A stretch of DNA of 64,000 nucleotides, from positions 4,150,501 through 4,214,500 of the forward strand of contig OZ038468.1 of assembly GCA_964036295.1 (NCBI GenBank), read 5' to 3'. Position numbers and translations under genes: made by a program. Position 1 is the first letter of the stretch. Each line of letters starts with the position of its first letter. Below, piece after piece: positions 12,562 through 24,612 of the stretch. The notes beneath the pieces were generated by a model that saw nothing but the letters and a program-made list of their open reading frames with translations, ran no database searches and was not told the origin of the DNA. This DNA comes from Plumapathes pennacea (lineage: Eukaryota > Cnidaria > Anthozoa > Antipatharia > Myriopathidae).

Positions 12562-13813
12562 GTCGATTCAAGCAAGTTTTCTGCTTCACGAGTGATGATG
12601 TCGTTGTCTGCATCGCTTTTTATTGCAACTGAGCCAACTTCTGTGTAAACAGTAATTACAACTGCTACACCCATGCAATCAATTGTTCTTCAATCACAAA
12701 TATTGGACGTCACGGAATACAAACGTCGAGTTTGCATAAGCGAAAGCATTGTCTAACTCTGTACAAAAGATAGCCTTATCAGTAAGATGTGAATACAGCA
12801 GTTTCAAGTTTACACAAGACTTGGAAGTTCTTTTGTGATTCGAAACCAGCTGATACACAAACTATGAAAGTTTACACACAAAGCAAATACTACTAATTTA
12901 CAGAATATAAGCTCACATGATCAAGTTTACTCAGAAGATAAGGCTACCCTCCTAACAAAAGTCCGTATTATGCACCAAAACAATACTGCTCAGACTTATC
13001 GCTTGTAAGAATAAAAAGAACAAATCAGACAAAACGAAGCTGGGATTACCCAGCTTGTGTAACTCCTACGTTAATCGTGGGCACAATAAACGATTTTGTT
13101 TGTCCTTGAAATAGTATACTGAAGGTGTGATAATCACAAACACCCATCCTTAGTGCCCAAGTGCTCTAATTTTCACAAGTTTTAGTGTGGCAATAACTGA
13201 ATCCTTTCAGTGCCAAACGAGAACTTTAGGTCTCGATAAAGGTTCGCGAGTCCCTCTCAGAAAAGAAAAAAATCACTGTAGCGTTACAAGTTAGCGTTGT
13301 AAAGGTCTACTTTTAACGTGTATGAAAAACATATAGTAGATCTGCATTCTTCAGTCCTTTGTTTTTGAGCGCAGTTAGTACGTTAGTTTATTAACTTCAA
13401 TAGAAAAGCATGGCAAAGGTGTAGCTGACAAACTCTAATTACTATATATCGGATTTGAATGACCGCATTGAGCACTATTACTTAGTATAAATTTGCTTTT
13501 ACTTTGAACAAAAACACCTATTAATTGATTTTACTGCATAAGACCTGCTTTTGCTTTTACGATAAAGCGTTTTCATTGTTGTTCAACATATTCCGAGCCA
13601 TTTTCCGGGAACTGCGAAATTAAATTCTTTTCACCAAACATGATTCAACTTTGTCAAAGGAAATTGTATAAGGCAGCAGCTGGTACACTATTTAATATGT
13701 ACACTATTTTTTACTGTTGTTCTTTTGATATGATTTATATATAATAAGTACAAATATGTGAGCTGCGTACAGCGAATGACAATACAAACCGACTGTCATG
13801 TTTCGTTCTTGTT
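12562..13813. other. Intergenic, upstream of gene B
   Basis: No gene is seen. Promoter elements for gene B would lie in the first few hundred bases (about 12562-12900), but no diagnostic motif could be picked out. Confidence 0.35.
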
Positions 13814-14027
13814 ACATATGAACAGACGGCACAAACAAAACCTTAAAGCAAACAGGTGAATAATTTTATTCGGTGGGGGAGGGGATGGGTCATTTTTCAT
13901 GACAAAAAAATTAAAATAACAAAGTGAAGCAGGATAAAGAAACATTTACGTTATATGAACAGACGGCGCAAACAAGACCTTGAAGCAAACAGGTGAACAA
14001 TTTTATTCGGTGGGGGAGGGGATGGGT
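13814..14027. repeat. Two-copy tandem repeat (~77 bp units)
   Basis: Segments 13814-13890 and 13951-14027 are near-identical, each ending in CGGTGGGGGAGGGGATGGGT, and are separated by about 60 bp. Confidence 0.75.
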
Positions 14028-14341
14028 GCAATTTTGGTCCACAAACAAAAGCCGCCCAGCAAACACACAAAGAGAACAAGGTTTCATTTTGGACGCTTTC
14101 TGGTAAATTTTAGGAGAATTAAAGACTCTTCCTAATAAGCATTCCCCAGTGATTTGTGACATAGCTACGCCAGCTACATACATTTTGTACGCATTATAAA
14201 CTTATTTAAAGATAAAGCCTCTCTTTCCGAAATGTTTGCTCTTGCAAGAAGTTAGAATGTGGTTTTCAAAGTTCAGGCAACGTGATTTTAACCGCTCGAG
14301 GCACGTCCACAGACTAATTTCTTATCACTGTATAATTTTTT

Positions 14342-15283
14342 GGCAATCCATTCGGCAATCACTATAAAGATTGAAAACTTATTTTATGCGTGTGTGGTTT
14401 ATTTCTATTATTTACTTATTTATTTCAAATTTTGTAAGAATTTTTGTAACAAAGTAATTTTGTAGTTTTACTGTACCTAATAGTTCCAAAAAAAAAAAAA
14501 AAAAAAAAAAAGATTGAAAACTTATTTCTTCTTTAAGATTTTCAAATCCCATTCAGTAGAATTGAAAGCTGCAACTGTAAATTTGTTGTGTAAACAAGCG
14601 GTGCGAAAATGTTGCCTCAGGCTGGTTGAAGACAGTAAGTTCTGTTTAAAGTCTTGCTTTCTGTTTGCTCAAAGTCTGGCGGCGAAAGCGCCCACGCAAC
14701 TATCACGACTTTATTCTGCGGAACAACCAAGACTCTCAAAATTGATTTCTGTCTGGAATGTGCAAATGTTGAACCCTTCGCAGTTTGATTTAAAGAAACA
14801 TTTGACTCGTCCTTTTTTTTGGCAATCCATTCGGCAATCACTATAACGATTGAAAACTTATTTTATGCGTGTGTGCTTATTTCTATTATTTACTTATTTA
14901 TTTCAAATTTTGTAAGAATTTTTGTAACAAAGTAATTTTGTAGTTTTACCTAATAGTTACAAAAAAAAAAAAAAAAAGATTGAAAACTTGTTTCTTCTTT
15001 AAGATTTTCAAATCCCATTCAGTAGAATTGAAAGCTGCAACTGTAAATTTGTTGTGTAAACAAGCGGTGCGAAAATGTTGCCTCAGGCTGGTTGAAGACA
15101 GTAAGTTCTGTTTAAAGTCTTGGTTTCTGTTTGCTCAAAGTCTGGCGGCGAAAGCGCCCACGCAACTATCATGACTTTATTCTGCGGAACAACCAAGACT
15201 CTCAAAATTGATTTCTGTCTGGAATGTGCAAATGTTGAACCCTTCGCAGTTTGATTTAAAGAAACATTTGACTCGTCCTTTTT
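14342..15283. repeat. Tandem duplication, unit ~479 bp
   Basis: The unit beginning GGCAATCCATTCGGCAATCA at 14342 is repeated from 14821 with very few differences, including an internal poly(A) tract (longer in the first copy). The near-identity suggests a recent duplication. The 110-aa and 64-aa open frames in the two copies are non-conserved by-products and are not annotated as genes. Confidence 0.85.
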
Positions 15284-15339
15284 CAATGTTAATAAATTGT
15301 ATTTAAGAGTCTGGGTTTCCACTAGAAAAATTGCGAGTA

Positions 15340-16140
15340 TAGTGAACTGTCTCTCAGGCGGACACCCATGGGTCTAGCCTTAGCACTGTACTAGTGTCCG
15401 TCTTAGAGAGGTGTGCGCCTAAGGCCCCGTCCATGCTATTCCGTTTTCGTTTGAAAACGAATAATTTTCTATACGTCTTTGCCTTCCGTCCACACTAAAA
15501 CGATGACTCGAAAATGGAGGTTTATGAAAACGGAGGTTTTCAAATACGGTTCTTAAAGTGGAGACTTTCGAAAACGGATGCATTTTCAAATAAAAACGAT
15601 TTAGGCCTTGTTTACATGGAAGGAGGGTGACTCTCCTAAGAGGGACACTCTCCAAGAAGAGTCACCCTTTTCTACTGAAATTTCTTGTTCCGTTTACATG
15701 ATAAGTAGGGTCACTCAAGGAGGAGGGTTACCCTATCTCCTTGCTAGGGTAACCTTCCAAGCAGGGACAACTTTTGGCCATGTAAACGCTCGAGGTAGGG
15801 TTACCCTCTTAGGAGAGCTACGTTTAGGAGTGCCAGGTTACTATCTCAAATCCTGCGACCGCGTGATGCCTTTCAAAGTCTTGGCGAGATAGCCTGCTAT
15901 TTTCATCCTTCTAGAAGGGTGTCCCTCGTAGGAGGGTCACCCTACTTCCATGTTAACAGGGCTTCAGTGTGGACGGGCAAAAACGGAGAGTTATGAAAAC
16001 GAAGATTTTTGAAAACGTATTAGTGTATTAGTGTAGACGTAGCCTTAGAGAGAGTTCAATCACAGAGAAGCAAGTGAAAATCGGCAAGAACTAAATCTGC
16101 ATGCTGTCCGCCTTAGAGAGGTGTCCGCTTAGAGAGAGAG
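15340..16140. mobile_element. Nested foldback elements
   Basis: The outer element has imperfect inverted ends (AAGGCCCCGTCCATGCT at about 15421 and AGTGTAGACGTAGCCTT near 16030-16046) and GAAAACG-rich arms. An inner element from about 15604 to 15964 has ends GGCCTTGTTTACATGGAAGG and a matching reverse complement near 15945, with AGGGTGACC-type repeats inside. Flanking GTCCG(C/T)CTTAGAGAGGTGT words near 15398 and 16107 suggest a third, older layer. Confidence 0.55.
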
Positions 16141-19100
16141 TCGTATTTATAATTACAAATAGACGCAAATGAACCCAGTGCCAAGTTACAATGGAATTCT
16201 ACTTCCTGTGAGAACTAGAGTTTTATAATCCGAGTGGGCGAAGAAATGAAACGTATAATGAATTAGTTGATGTGGATAGCTTAGCGCCATAAAGGTGATT
16301 TAGCTGACGTTTGGAGTGTTTTAGCGCCCTTAAAAAGAGCTTGCGTTGGAGCAAGTATTCTTGGTCTCCTCAAGCACTTGCTCCGATGAAGGGCTAACGC
16401 TCAAAATGTCAGCTTAAGGTGGCTCCATATGGTTTTCAGACGCAATTTGGGCACCAAAATCACAATGAAATAAAAACCCGACTTTTGTAATTCTCTGGAG
16501 GAAATCTGAATTTAACAGGAAATCCTAAAATCTCGGAATAAAAACAGTTTACGATGCGTGCACGGTTCTTCGAGTCACGAAGAAACCAAACTTGCAAGCC
16601 TTTCAATCAAACTAAGTACACGCCGGCTTTACTCAATCGCCGATCTTTATCACTTTACCTTCGAATGTATATAACTCTACTGAATTAGTTTTGAAAGTAT
16701 TGTTTCTGCACATCCTGTCAGGCGTGCGATCGCCGCTTTCTCCTCGTGTCAATCTGGTATGGCGTCGTATTTACTTTTGTAAACTCGACTAGTGCCCACA
16801 CACACACACACAAGAAAAGAAAACAAAATCTGCACCAAAACAGGAAGAATTATTTTTGTGATTTGTTACGATTTCCTTGTTTAAGCATAATCAAAAATCA
16901 GTAACTACGAGAACAGTAAAGGAACTTTGAGGAAAATTGGAGTTTTTGGTCGATTTCCTGGTTCAAAATGTACAATAAAGAGTGCATAACTATTAAAAAA
17001 AAAAGTCCCCCTGTTTCTCGGTCAAGATCTGCCAAGAAATGGTACTAAAAAATCCACGATTAAATGTAAATTATCCTGGCACAAGAAGTGTTTCCTTTTA
17101 TCACAATCATTACTCGAAATTTTAGTGGAAACCCTCTTTATTATTTTTAAAGTATGGTCGATAAGGTCGCTATGTCGGTCGTGATATGCTTTTCCTTTTA
17201 TAATATCAATCCACAGTAAGGCTTTTGCATAATTATTGTCCAAAATCATTTCCTGAAAATTTGAATAAAACTTAATTCTTTTCAACCAAACGTACTTCAA
17301 CTTTGTCATAGGGAATTGTATAGAAATTGAACACAAGGCGGCACCTGGTACAGCTATTTAATATTGCTACTGTGTTTGCTTATTTTTTTCTCTTCAATTT
17401 TGTGTTAAGAAAGCAAAAATGAAAACAGGAACTTAAACATTCACGTTTAATAATATGACCAGACAACACAAATAAGTTTAGTTTGTTCAAGACAAGCAAT
17501 ATTTAAATTCGAGTAATGCACGCAAGTCTCTACCAGAAAAAGAAGCACTATTTCTGTGATTTATGTCAATTTTCAAGTTTGATTACGTAAGATGATCATC
17601 ATGAGTACTACAGAAAATAGTCAAGAAGCGTAAGGGAAGATATGAGTGTTTTTGGTTGCCTTCCTAGCTCAATAATACGTGCGTTATCAGTGCAAAATAA
17701 GAGTAAAAATACTCGTCTTCCTGTTTCTTGAAAAGTTTCATCTTTCGGTGTTACAGTAAAAGATGCCTGGCATCAAGATCTTCAAGGAAGTGGGAAAAAA
17801 TTCTCAATTACAAATAAATTGTTTTGGTACAAGAATTGTTTCGTTTTACCGTGACAATTAATCGCGTTAAAAGCGGAAACCCTCTTAAGCATCAGGCAAT
17901 GGTCTAAGAAACGTTTCGATGCATATAAAGTACATGTACTGTACATGCCTTGTAATAAAATTAAATTTGAAAGGAGAGTACTCGAGAATCTTCCTTCTCT
18001 TATTTCTTGTTGAATGAATAAAATGCCAGGTCTTGGTGAGAAATTTAAACCTGTCACTGGGCAGTACAGACAGATATGAATATGAATGTAATATGATTTC
18101 AGCGTTGTAAATTGGTGTATATGAAAAGATTTTTTTTTTCTTTTGCAATTTGCAAATCCACACGATTGTATACCTAGTAAAACTGAAAAAAAAAAAGAAT
18201 GTCCACCTAAAAAAAAAAATAATAATAATAATAATAATAAGGACCTAATTGGAGTCTGCAGGCCCAGAGCATGATAAACTGAACCCCAGCCAGCTTCACA
18301 AATGCAGTATAATATATAATGATACTCAAGGTTAAATTGGTCTTTCCTGATGTGTAAGCACAATTGAACAGAACCTTTTGGAAAGCTTTGGCAGTGCAGA
18401 TTTTTGTTTATTCTAAAAACCATCAATGGCCATTTGAAACCCTTCCCTGAATTATTTCTATTTAATATTTTAGAATAGTCTTCTAATAAATTTGAATGAG
18501 CTGAATAAAATTTCTAAGATCAAACTGTGGGAACAGAATGCAGTGCTGTCAGAGTCACCCAGAAATTGTATCTCTTTATCAAGAAAGATCCCTCTTGTAT
18601 TCTTTCTAAACACATTAAACAGATAGGAAAGTTTGGGTATATTCAAATATTGTTACCTTCCTCTTACTCAAAGCATTCTCAGATTCTGTGGTTTTATGGA
18701 AAGTGCATTTCTGTTATTCAAATCCTTCAAGACTTTAGGCATATTGTATTAAAAGAGGACCAAGGTAAATCCTTTCTTTTGGAAGTGGGAGGGGGAGGGG
18801 TGCCACACAGGTTAACCCTTACTGAGGCCTACACTGTAAATAGACAGTTTTTCAGCCTTGTCCACCAAACTTTGTAACTGTATCCCAACCCAAAAAGGAA
18901 ATCCATTACTCCACACCTGGGGCAGTACCTGTATTTCAGACTAAAATGCTTCAAACCAAGCTACATACCTACGTAGATATAGCTTACTAGTTTACAGTTT
19001 AGACCTGTTTACATCTTTGCTTGCAAAGAAAGAGAGAGAAGCTAGAATATTGATGCAATTCTTCTCTACATTTTTCAAAGAGTTGACCATACGATGATTG

Positions 19101-20590
19101 TTCATTTTTCATGCTCCTTACTGAAGTGAGACTTGTTATATACATGTTAGACTCTAGTGGTTATTCTGAGTTACATGTAAATCAAGCAACTGTAGCAGTG
19201 CAAAGATCAAAGACTTCGACAGCAAATCTGTAACTGTGGACTTTACGTTATTCCTGAGCTTCTGCAAAATGGCTTTACAGAGGGAATACCCAAGTCAAAC
19301 TCTGAACTAATCGAATGATACACGGATAGATGTAACATACAGAACAATAGGGCTTTTGATTATGAACATCACAAAACATCATATGCATTTCCTAGGCATT
19401 TCTGAACTAGTAGATGATTAGAGAATATAATCATTATACAGTAATAAAGGAAAACAAAGATTATAATTGATGACAGAAGTAACACAAATGTTACGATCAT
19501 GGGGCGCTACGTGGAACATGATCCTACAGTGTTTACACAGCCACAGAAAGTCTGGTTAACATGCCGGAATTGATCGATGTAATTTTTCATCTGCCATCAA
19601 TGCTTCACCTCTTAATCACATATTTTTTGGTAGGGAGTGAGACTTTCATAGACTCTAGAAGTTAATGTGAGTTAATGTCAAGCAACCACAGAATGTCTGG
19701 TTGACATGCTGGAATTGATTCGTGTCATGTTAAATTTTGCACTTCACTTCTTTTCAATTTGTGAGCAAGTGTGTTTTTATAACCTGGCAAACATTCTGAA
19801 GTAAGTCAAGCAACCAACCACAGAAAGTCTGGTTGACATAACAGTAGATCAGTGGTTGTGGTGTTTAGTGCCCACAAGCTAACAGATACTCTAAACATAT
19901 GCAAATGAAAAAAACCTTAACAATAATTTTGTTTTTGAGCATATAATTTATGGGCATTACAGTGGTTTTAAGTGAAACATATACCTGGTAAGCTGTGACT
20001 CTCACACCATGCCTACTCATGCCTTTGGACCAATTTCTCATGTGGCCTGGTATAAAAAATTAAACTACTATAAACTCTAACCAATGTGGGAGAGGAAAAG
20101 TCCATGGGAATGACAATTTTTAAAGGGAAAGAGGCACTGGGGGCAAGGGTTTGCTTGGTGAACTGGAACTTTAGAATCTTCGGAATGTCTTCGGAAATCT
20201 TTGGATGACTTCAGAGGTAATCAGGTCATCTTTGAACATTCTGGCACTTCCAGGATAAAAATCTCATGCCATTGACTCAAAAAATGTTGGTAAGTAGAGT
20301 TGGAGAACCACAACAAATAATATTCTTACTAAATGTTTGTTGCATTTTGCAAAAATTTGCAAGTTATTATGTTGCTCACTTATTTCTCACTCTGGTGACT
20401 TTTTTTCTTTTCACAATGTGCTTTTTCATGCAGGAAAACCTGATAAAATGTTCCTGAATTGTTCATGCTCCAAATATTTTAGTCAAGATGTGTATTTCTA
20501 CTTAATATTACTGCAATGCACAAAGTAGTAGAACTTGAGCATGTCCACAGTCTTAAATTGCAGACACAAGTTGAAGTTGAGGACCAAACG
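16141..20590. other. Long gene-poor stretch
   Basis: No supported gene. Visible are a (CA)n run near 16796, two diverged related segments (about 17030-17180 and about 17770-17910), an (AAT)n run near 18217-18240, and several long open frames that are AT-rich and repeat-driven. The plus-strand frame at 18527-18877 (116 codons) matches nothing I recognise. Confidence 0.4.
19540..19850. repeat. Three imperfect ~130-bp-spaced repeats
   Basis: A CCACAGAA(A/T)GTCTGGTT(A/G)ACAT motif appears at about 19551, 19684 and 19821 with partly shared flanks, including AAGCAACCACAG. It is an old tandem repeat of unknown origin. Confidence 0.55.
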
Positions 20591-20717
20591 CTATATTACT
20601 ATTAATGTGCAGTACATACAAAGTAGTCGAGTTAAACTTGATAAACCTAAAAATAGAATGTTATCAAAGTATTTTCTTACTTGGTGAACGGAGCAGGCTT
20701 CTGCAGTTTTTGTGTGC

Positions 20718-21185
20718 TTACTTGTTGGTGTGCGTAGCATCAGTCTTTGCAAACATGCGCTTAGCAGCCCGGTCCACTTCCCGCAGTGCGTCTCCTGTCG
20801 TGTCGTGTAGGAGGGAACACGCATCGTTCACATTGAGCCATTTGTACGCTTGATGCTCGTCAGAAAGACGGACTGGTGTGTTGTAATCCCTCAACTCCGC
20901 CAGCCAATAGATTACAGTCTTCGGCCTGCCGCGGACGTTATATTTCAACACTTCCCGTACCTCTTCTATGAAGTTTAAATGTTCCTTCGTCAAACCAGCT
21001 TCCTCCTCCGTCTCGCGAAATGCCGTCTCGACATCCGATTCACCCGGGTCAACGTGGCCCTTCGGTGGAGTCCAGTGGTGCCGTCCATATGATGTTTGCA
21101 GGAGCAGATACTCTAGAGGACCTTGGATTCTTTGTCGTCGAAAGACGATTAGACCAGCAGCGCGAAGGCTTCCGCTGGACGCCAT
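20718..21185 (-). CDS. NUDT2: NUDT2-like bis(5'-nucleosyl)-tetraphosphatase (asymmetrical)
   Basis: This is a single uninterrupted 155-aa frame starting at ATG 21183-21185. A canonical Nudix box spans residues about 43-65, starting GHVDPGE and containing RETEEEAGL, with the catalytic REUXEE glutamates intact. Upstream HHWTPPKGHVDPGE and the N-terminal AAGLIVFRR are characteristic of Ap4A hydrolases. Human NUDT2 is 147 aa, so the length fits. Known family function is to cleave diadenosine tetraphosphate to AMP and ATP in the cytosol, limiting this alarmone. No intron is visible in the coding part. The 5' side is unusual: a 2.84 kb transposon begins 17 bp before the start codon (its target duplication 8 bp before it), so the original promoter and leader may now lie beyond 24048. 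Confidence 0.93.
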   Translation of the reverse strand: MASSGSLRAAGLIVFRRQRIQGPLEYLLLQTSYGRHHWTPPKGHVDPGESDVETAFRETEEEAGLTKEHLNFIEEVREVLKYNVRGRPKTVIYWLAELRDYNTPVRLSDEHQAYKWLNVNDACSLLHDTTGDALREVDRAAKRMFAKTDATHTNK

Positions 21186-21192
21186 ATTAGCT

Positions 21193-21201
21193 GAACAACC
21201 T
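21193..21201. repeat. 9-bp target-site duplication (left) of MULE-1
   Basis: The sequence GAACAACCT directly precedes the element end (GGAAGGCAC) and is repeated exactly at 24040-24048 after the other end. Confidence 0.85.
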
Positions 21202-24039
21202 GGAAGGCACTATTTAACACCCACCAAAACCATGTGAGCCGAAATTAAATAATTTACTGTCAGCGGTCATGACGTCAAGTCTAAGCAACATGGCGGCAGA
21301 GGCGAGCAATGTCACGAACTTGCTTGCAGCGCTTTGCAGTGAATGATACTCTTGTAGTGTAGGTAAATAAAGTGAGTCTTAAGACAATTTTCATTACCTA
21401 GAGCATATTTTTATCGGGTTGTTCTCCGTTCCTGCACAACCATGAACATGGTTCTGAAGGTCGTTATCTATTTACGTAACTACAGTAAAAAGTAAATGAC
21501 ATCCGCCAAAACCATGTAAGCTGAAAATTTAAAAAAATGGCCTTCTGTAAATTCATGGATCCTTCGATTCTTTCAATGGTTTATACACTTCAACGCTCGA
21601 GAAAGCACTGGAACTCATTAAAGTGTATGAGATAGCGACTACTTCTCGTTATGCTGCAAGCAAAGACTTCGGAATGTCTGGTAAGTGGCCTGAACATGTA
21701 AAAGCTTAATCTAGAAATAAATGGGAAACATGCATGTACAGTAAGTGTAAGTATAAATACAAGATGACCAGAGATGTGCTAAAATAAACCCCTAATCTCT
21801 GTTTGGCTTTATCTAACAAGAATTTGTTTATATTGACATTTTAAAATAGCCAGCTCAAAGGTTTCTTTGTCACATTGATAAGGCCGGGGGAATAGTTTAT
21901 TATATACATTGTAAAGGACCATTCCTTATTTATGAAATAGGCTGGGTGTGGAAAAATTAATATTAAAGGACAAGATTCACTAAGTCCCCCCTTCCTCTCA
22001 AAGTCCATATTAAAAAGCAATGACCCCCCCCCCCCCCACACACACACACACACACTTTGTTTATTAATTTTCAATAACAGTTAAACTCTGTGTAATTTAA
22101 CAATAACTAACTACTCAGCATAATATTGACTAAAAATATGCACATGACCAACCCCTACCCCCCCCCCCCCCCTGCCCCCCCCTCCCCTCTTTCCTTCATA
22201 AATAATGACCAGTCCCTAAGGATCCGGTCTCTGACTGTAACAATATTGTATAATCATTAAGGTGGCAAAAAAACACAAAATTCTATGGAAGGAAGTCAGT
22301 ACAGATGGCCCTGGTATAGAGTTTGATGGGATCCCATTCATGATCATTGGGAAGAAAGTCCTGGAGTGCCACCATGGTCCAAATAGGAACAAGATTTTAA
22401 AAGCAAAGCTGGCAAAAGAGAGAGGTAAATTGTTGCAGAAAATAAAATCATATATGATTTTATACTAGACAATTTTTTTAAAGCAACATCACTCATCTTT
22501 CATACCATCGGTGTTTATTCCTTACAAAGTATCAAAACAAATATTAATACAGTATTCTAAACAGAGTGAAAAGTAGTCAAAATCATAAAGCAAAATGCCT
22601 TATGTCTACACAACTTACATAGCACATATTGTCTAGAACTGCTGAAGTCTGGTATCTTCTTATTTAGAAATAACTATAACTGGTATTGAGATGTGTAACA
22701 TTAAAATTTTGTCTAACAGGTAAATGAACAAAGTGACCATGCCTTCTTCAGGTGCAAGACACCAAGAAGTATGATTGCCCAGCAAAGATATACATAAAAA
22801 CCTAACATAACCCCAACCACCTAGTAGAGAGAAGAATCTCTGACGTGGCTTTTACAGAAAGGCAGTCTGCACTTCAACAGTCAAGAGTGACCAACAGGAA
22901 TTTTGCTGTTTGTAACACAATACCAGCCGTCAGTGTACAACTTAAAAGAAATTTTAATGAAACACCCCCCCCCCAGCCCCCCCCCCCCCCCCCCCCCCTC
23001 TATTCAGCATTGGAACCTGCATGACAGCCCAATCCACTGAACAAACATCATAATGGAACTCGTCAGTGAGGGGAATGCAAGAGGGGATCAAACATGCATT
23101 CATGTGTGAGCAGAGCACACACATTAACATTTCTGTTTAGAATAATTAACTTAGTCAGAACTATATTGATTTCTTATCTGATTGAAACAGAATTGGAACT
23201 GGGAATTATATAATTCATATAGAAGGTTTTGTCATGATGTAGTACATGGCCATCAAAATCTGTGATATTAATGTTCTCAATGCCATTTATAAAATCTGTT
23301 CTTTTTGCTTCAAATAGGTGGTCAAGATGTGTATTTTTGTCGGTCAATGGCAGTGACAGAAAGTGCAAAGTGACTTTAAGTTTAAAATTTTGCAGCAACA
23401 ATGATGAAGTTTGATGGCCAGTTGCTAAAACACCCCATATGTATTATTATTTACTGCCAGTTTACATGGACCAGTAATCGGCATTATGATTACAACAACT
23501 TATTTTTAGCGCACGCTACATGGTTTTGGCGGATGTTATTTACACCATTCACCAGAGTAAAGAGTAAATAACATCCACCGAAACCACGAGCTTACGCTGG
23601 AAATAAACTAATTGTAGTCATGATGCCAATTTCCAGCCAAAAGGTGAATCGGTAAAATTCAGTGCTTCCATAGATTAACAGAAGGCCATCTCTTTTTTTT
23701 TTTTAATTTTCAGCTCACATGGTTTTGGCGGATGTTATTTACTTTTTACTGTAGTTACGTAATTAGATAACGACCTTCAGAACCATGTTCATGGTTGTAC
23801 AGGAACGGAGAACAATCCGATAAAAATATACTCTAAGTAATGACAACAGCGTGAAAATTGTCTTAAGATTGACTTTACTTACGTTAACACTATAAGAGTA
23901 TCATTCACCGCATAAGTACCGCAGATCGTGACAAGCTCGCCTCGGCCGCCATGTTGGTTAGACTTGACGTCATGACCGCTGACAGCAAATTTTCAATTTC
24001 GGCTCACATGGTTTTGGTGGGTGTTAAATAGTGCCTTCC
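21202..24039. mobile_element. Mutator-like (MULE) DNA transposon, 2838 bp, in the 5' region of NUDT2
   Basis: Long terminal inverted repeats of roughly 340 bp run from 21202 to about 21547 on the left and from about 23684 to 24039 on the right. The left begins GGAAGGCACTATTTAACACC and the right ends with its reverse complement. A perfect 9-bp target duplication (GAACAACCT) flanks it. Long TIRs plus a 9-bp duplication are diagnostic of Mutator-like elements. The interior holds CARF/transposase-like fragments (see 21578-22802), C-rich tracts and a smaller nested inverted repeat (about 23440-23640). It appears internally deleted, with no complete transposase. Confidence 0.82.
21578..22802 (+). 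pseudogene. CARF/WRKY-GCM1-like zinc-finger gene fragments inside MULE-1
   Basis: Three plus-strand segments look like parts of one family. About 21578-21680 reads ALELIKVYEIATTSRYAAS. At 22262-22424 there is KILWKEVS, then EFDGIPFMIIGKKVLECHHG. About 22752-22802 reads VQDTKKYDCPAKIYIK and is soon followed by a stop. In cnidarian genomes this order (KxYEIxTTxRY, FDGxPFxIxGxKxxxCxHG, TKKxxCPAKI) occurs in proteins annotated as calcium-responsive transcription factor (CARF)-like, and I take it as the N-terminal zinc-finger region of a MULE-type transposase. AG acceptors and GT donors are visible, but the phases do not match across them, so small exons are missing or the gene is decayed. No DDE core or SWIM domain is present. 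Confidence 0.45.
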
Positions 24040-24048
24040 GAACAACCT
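24040..24048. repeat. 9-bp target-site duplication (right) of MULE-1
   Basis: GAACAACCT follows the end GTGCCTTCC of the element and matches 21193-21201 exactly. Confidence 0.85.
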
Positions 24049-24612
24049 CGTCTCCACATGCGGATGGCCCTGGGGACGAGGGAAACAGTCCACTGACCAG
24101 ATGGACTGTCGTACTCAGATTGTCGTTACCATAACAACGCTGATACTACAGACGAAGTCTGTGAACTTCTTATTTTGAAACCTGAAGACCTTCTCGCTGA
24201 CTGAATTATGCTTATCAAACTGCAGAGGACGGCAGGACTGGCAGAAGCAGAGTTCAAGTCAGGTTAGATCTATACAATTGAATTATTGACTCGCAGCTTA
24301 AATTATGTTTACACAAAAGACCGGAAAAAGCTGATGATGTCAAGGAAACAAAGAACATGCGAGAGTACTTGACTGAACGGAAAAACTTTCCGTCTTTTGG
24401 TCATTCGCTTCGACAGCCGCGGACAACTTGTTTGAACGCGGATCACCATTCTTAATACGCTGCAACCATTGACGGTATTTTTGGGATTCCCTGCCTTGAA
24501 ACAACAATAGACCACAAAAGACTCGCACACTTCGTGTATTAATTGCACATGAATATTGTTTGGTTGTAACGAAAGTCACTGGCGTGGAAATTTAGACTTG
24601 TTGCCGAACGTA
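24049..24612. promoter_or_regulatory. Probable displaced NUDT2 upstream region and 5' region of the 24613 gene
   Basis: Before the MULE insertion this segment was directly upstream of NUDT2 (minus) and also precedes the gene at 24613 (plus), so it probably held a shared divergent promoter. A possible splice donor (AAGTCAG-GTTAGATC) lies near 24257-24272. This is position-based inference only. Confidence 0.35.

Noticed and set aside
17782-18426. 214-codon minus-strand open frame
   Set aside because: It runs through an (AAT)n repeat (giving a Leu run) and poly(A)/poly(T) tracts; no domain, no splice context and no gene-like composition.
24556-24612. N-terminal extension of the 24613 gene
   Set aside because: The open frame begins at TTG rather than ATG; the first good start is ATG 24613.
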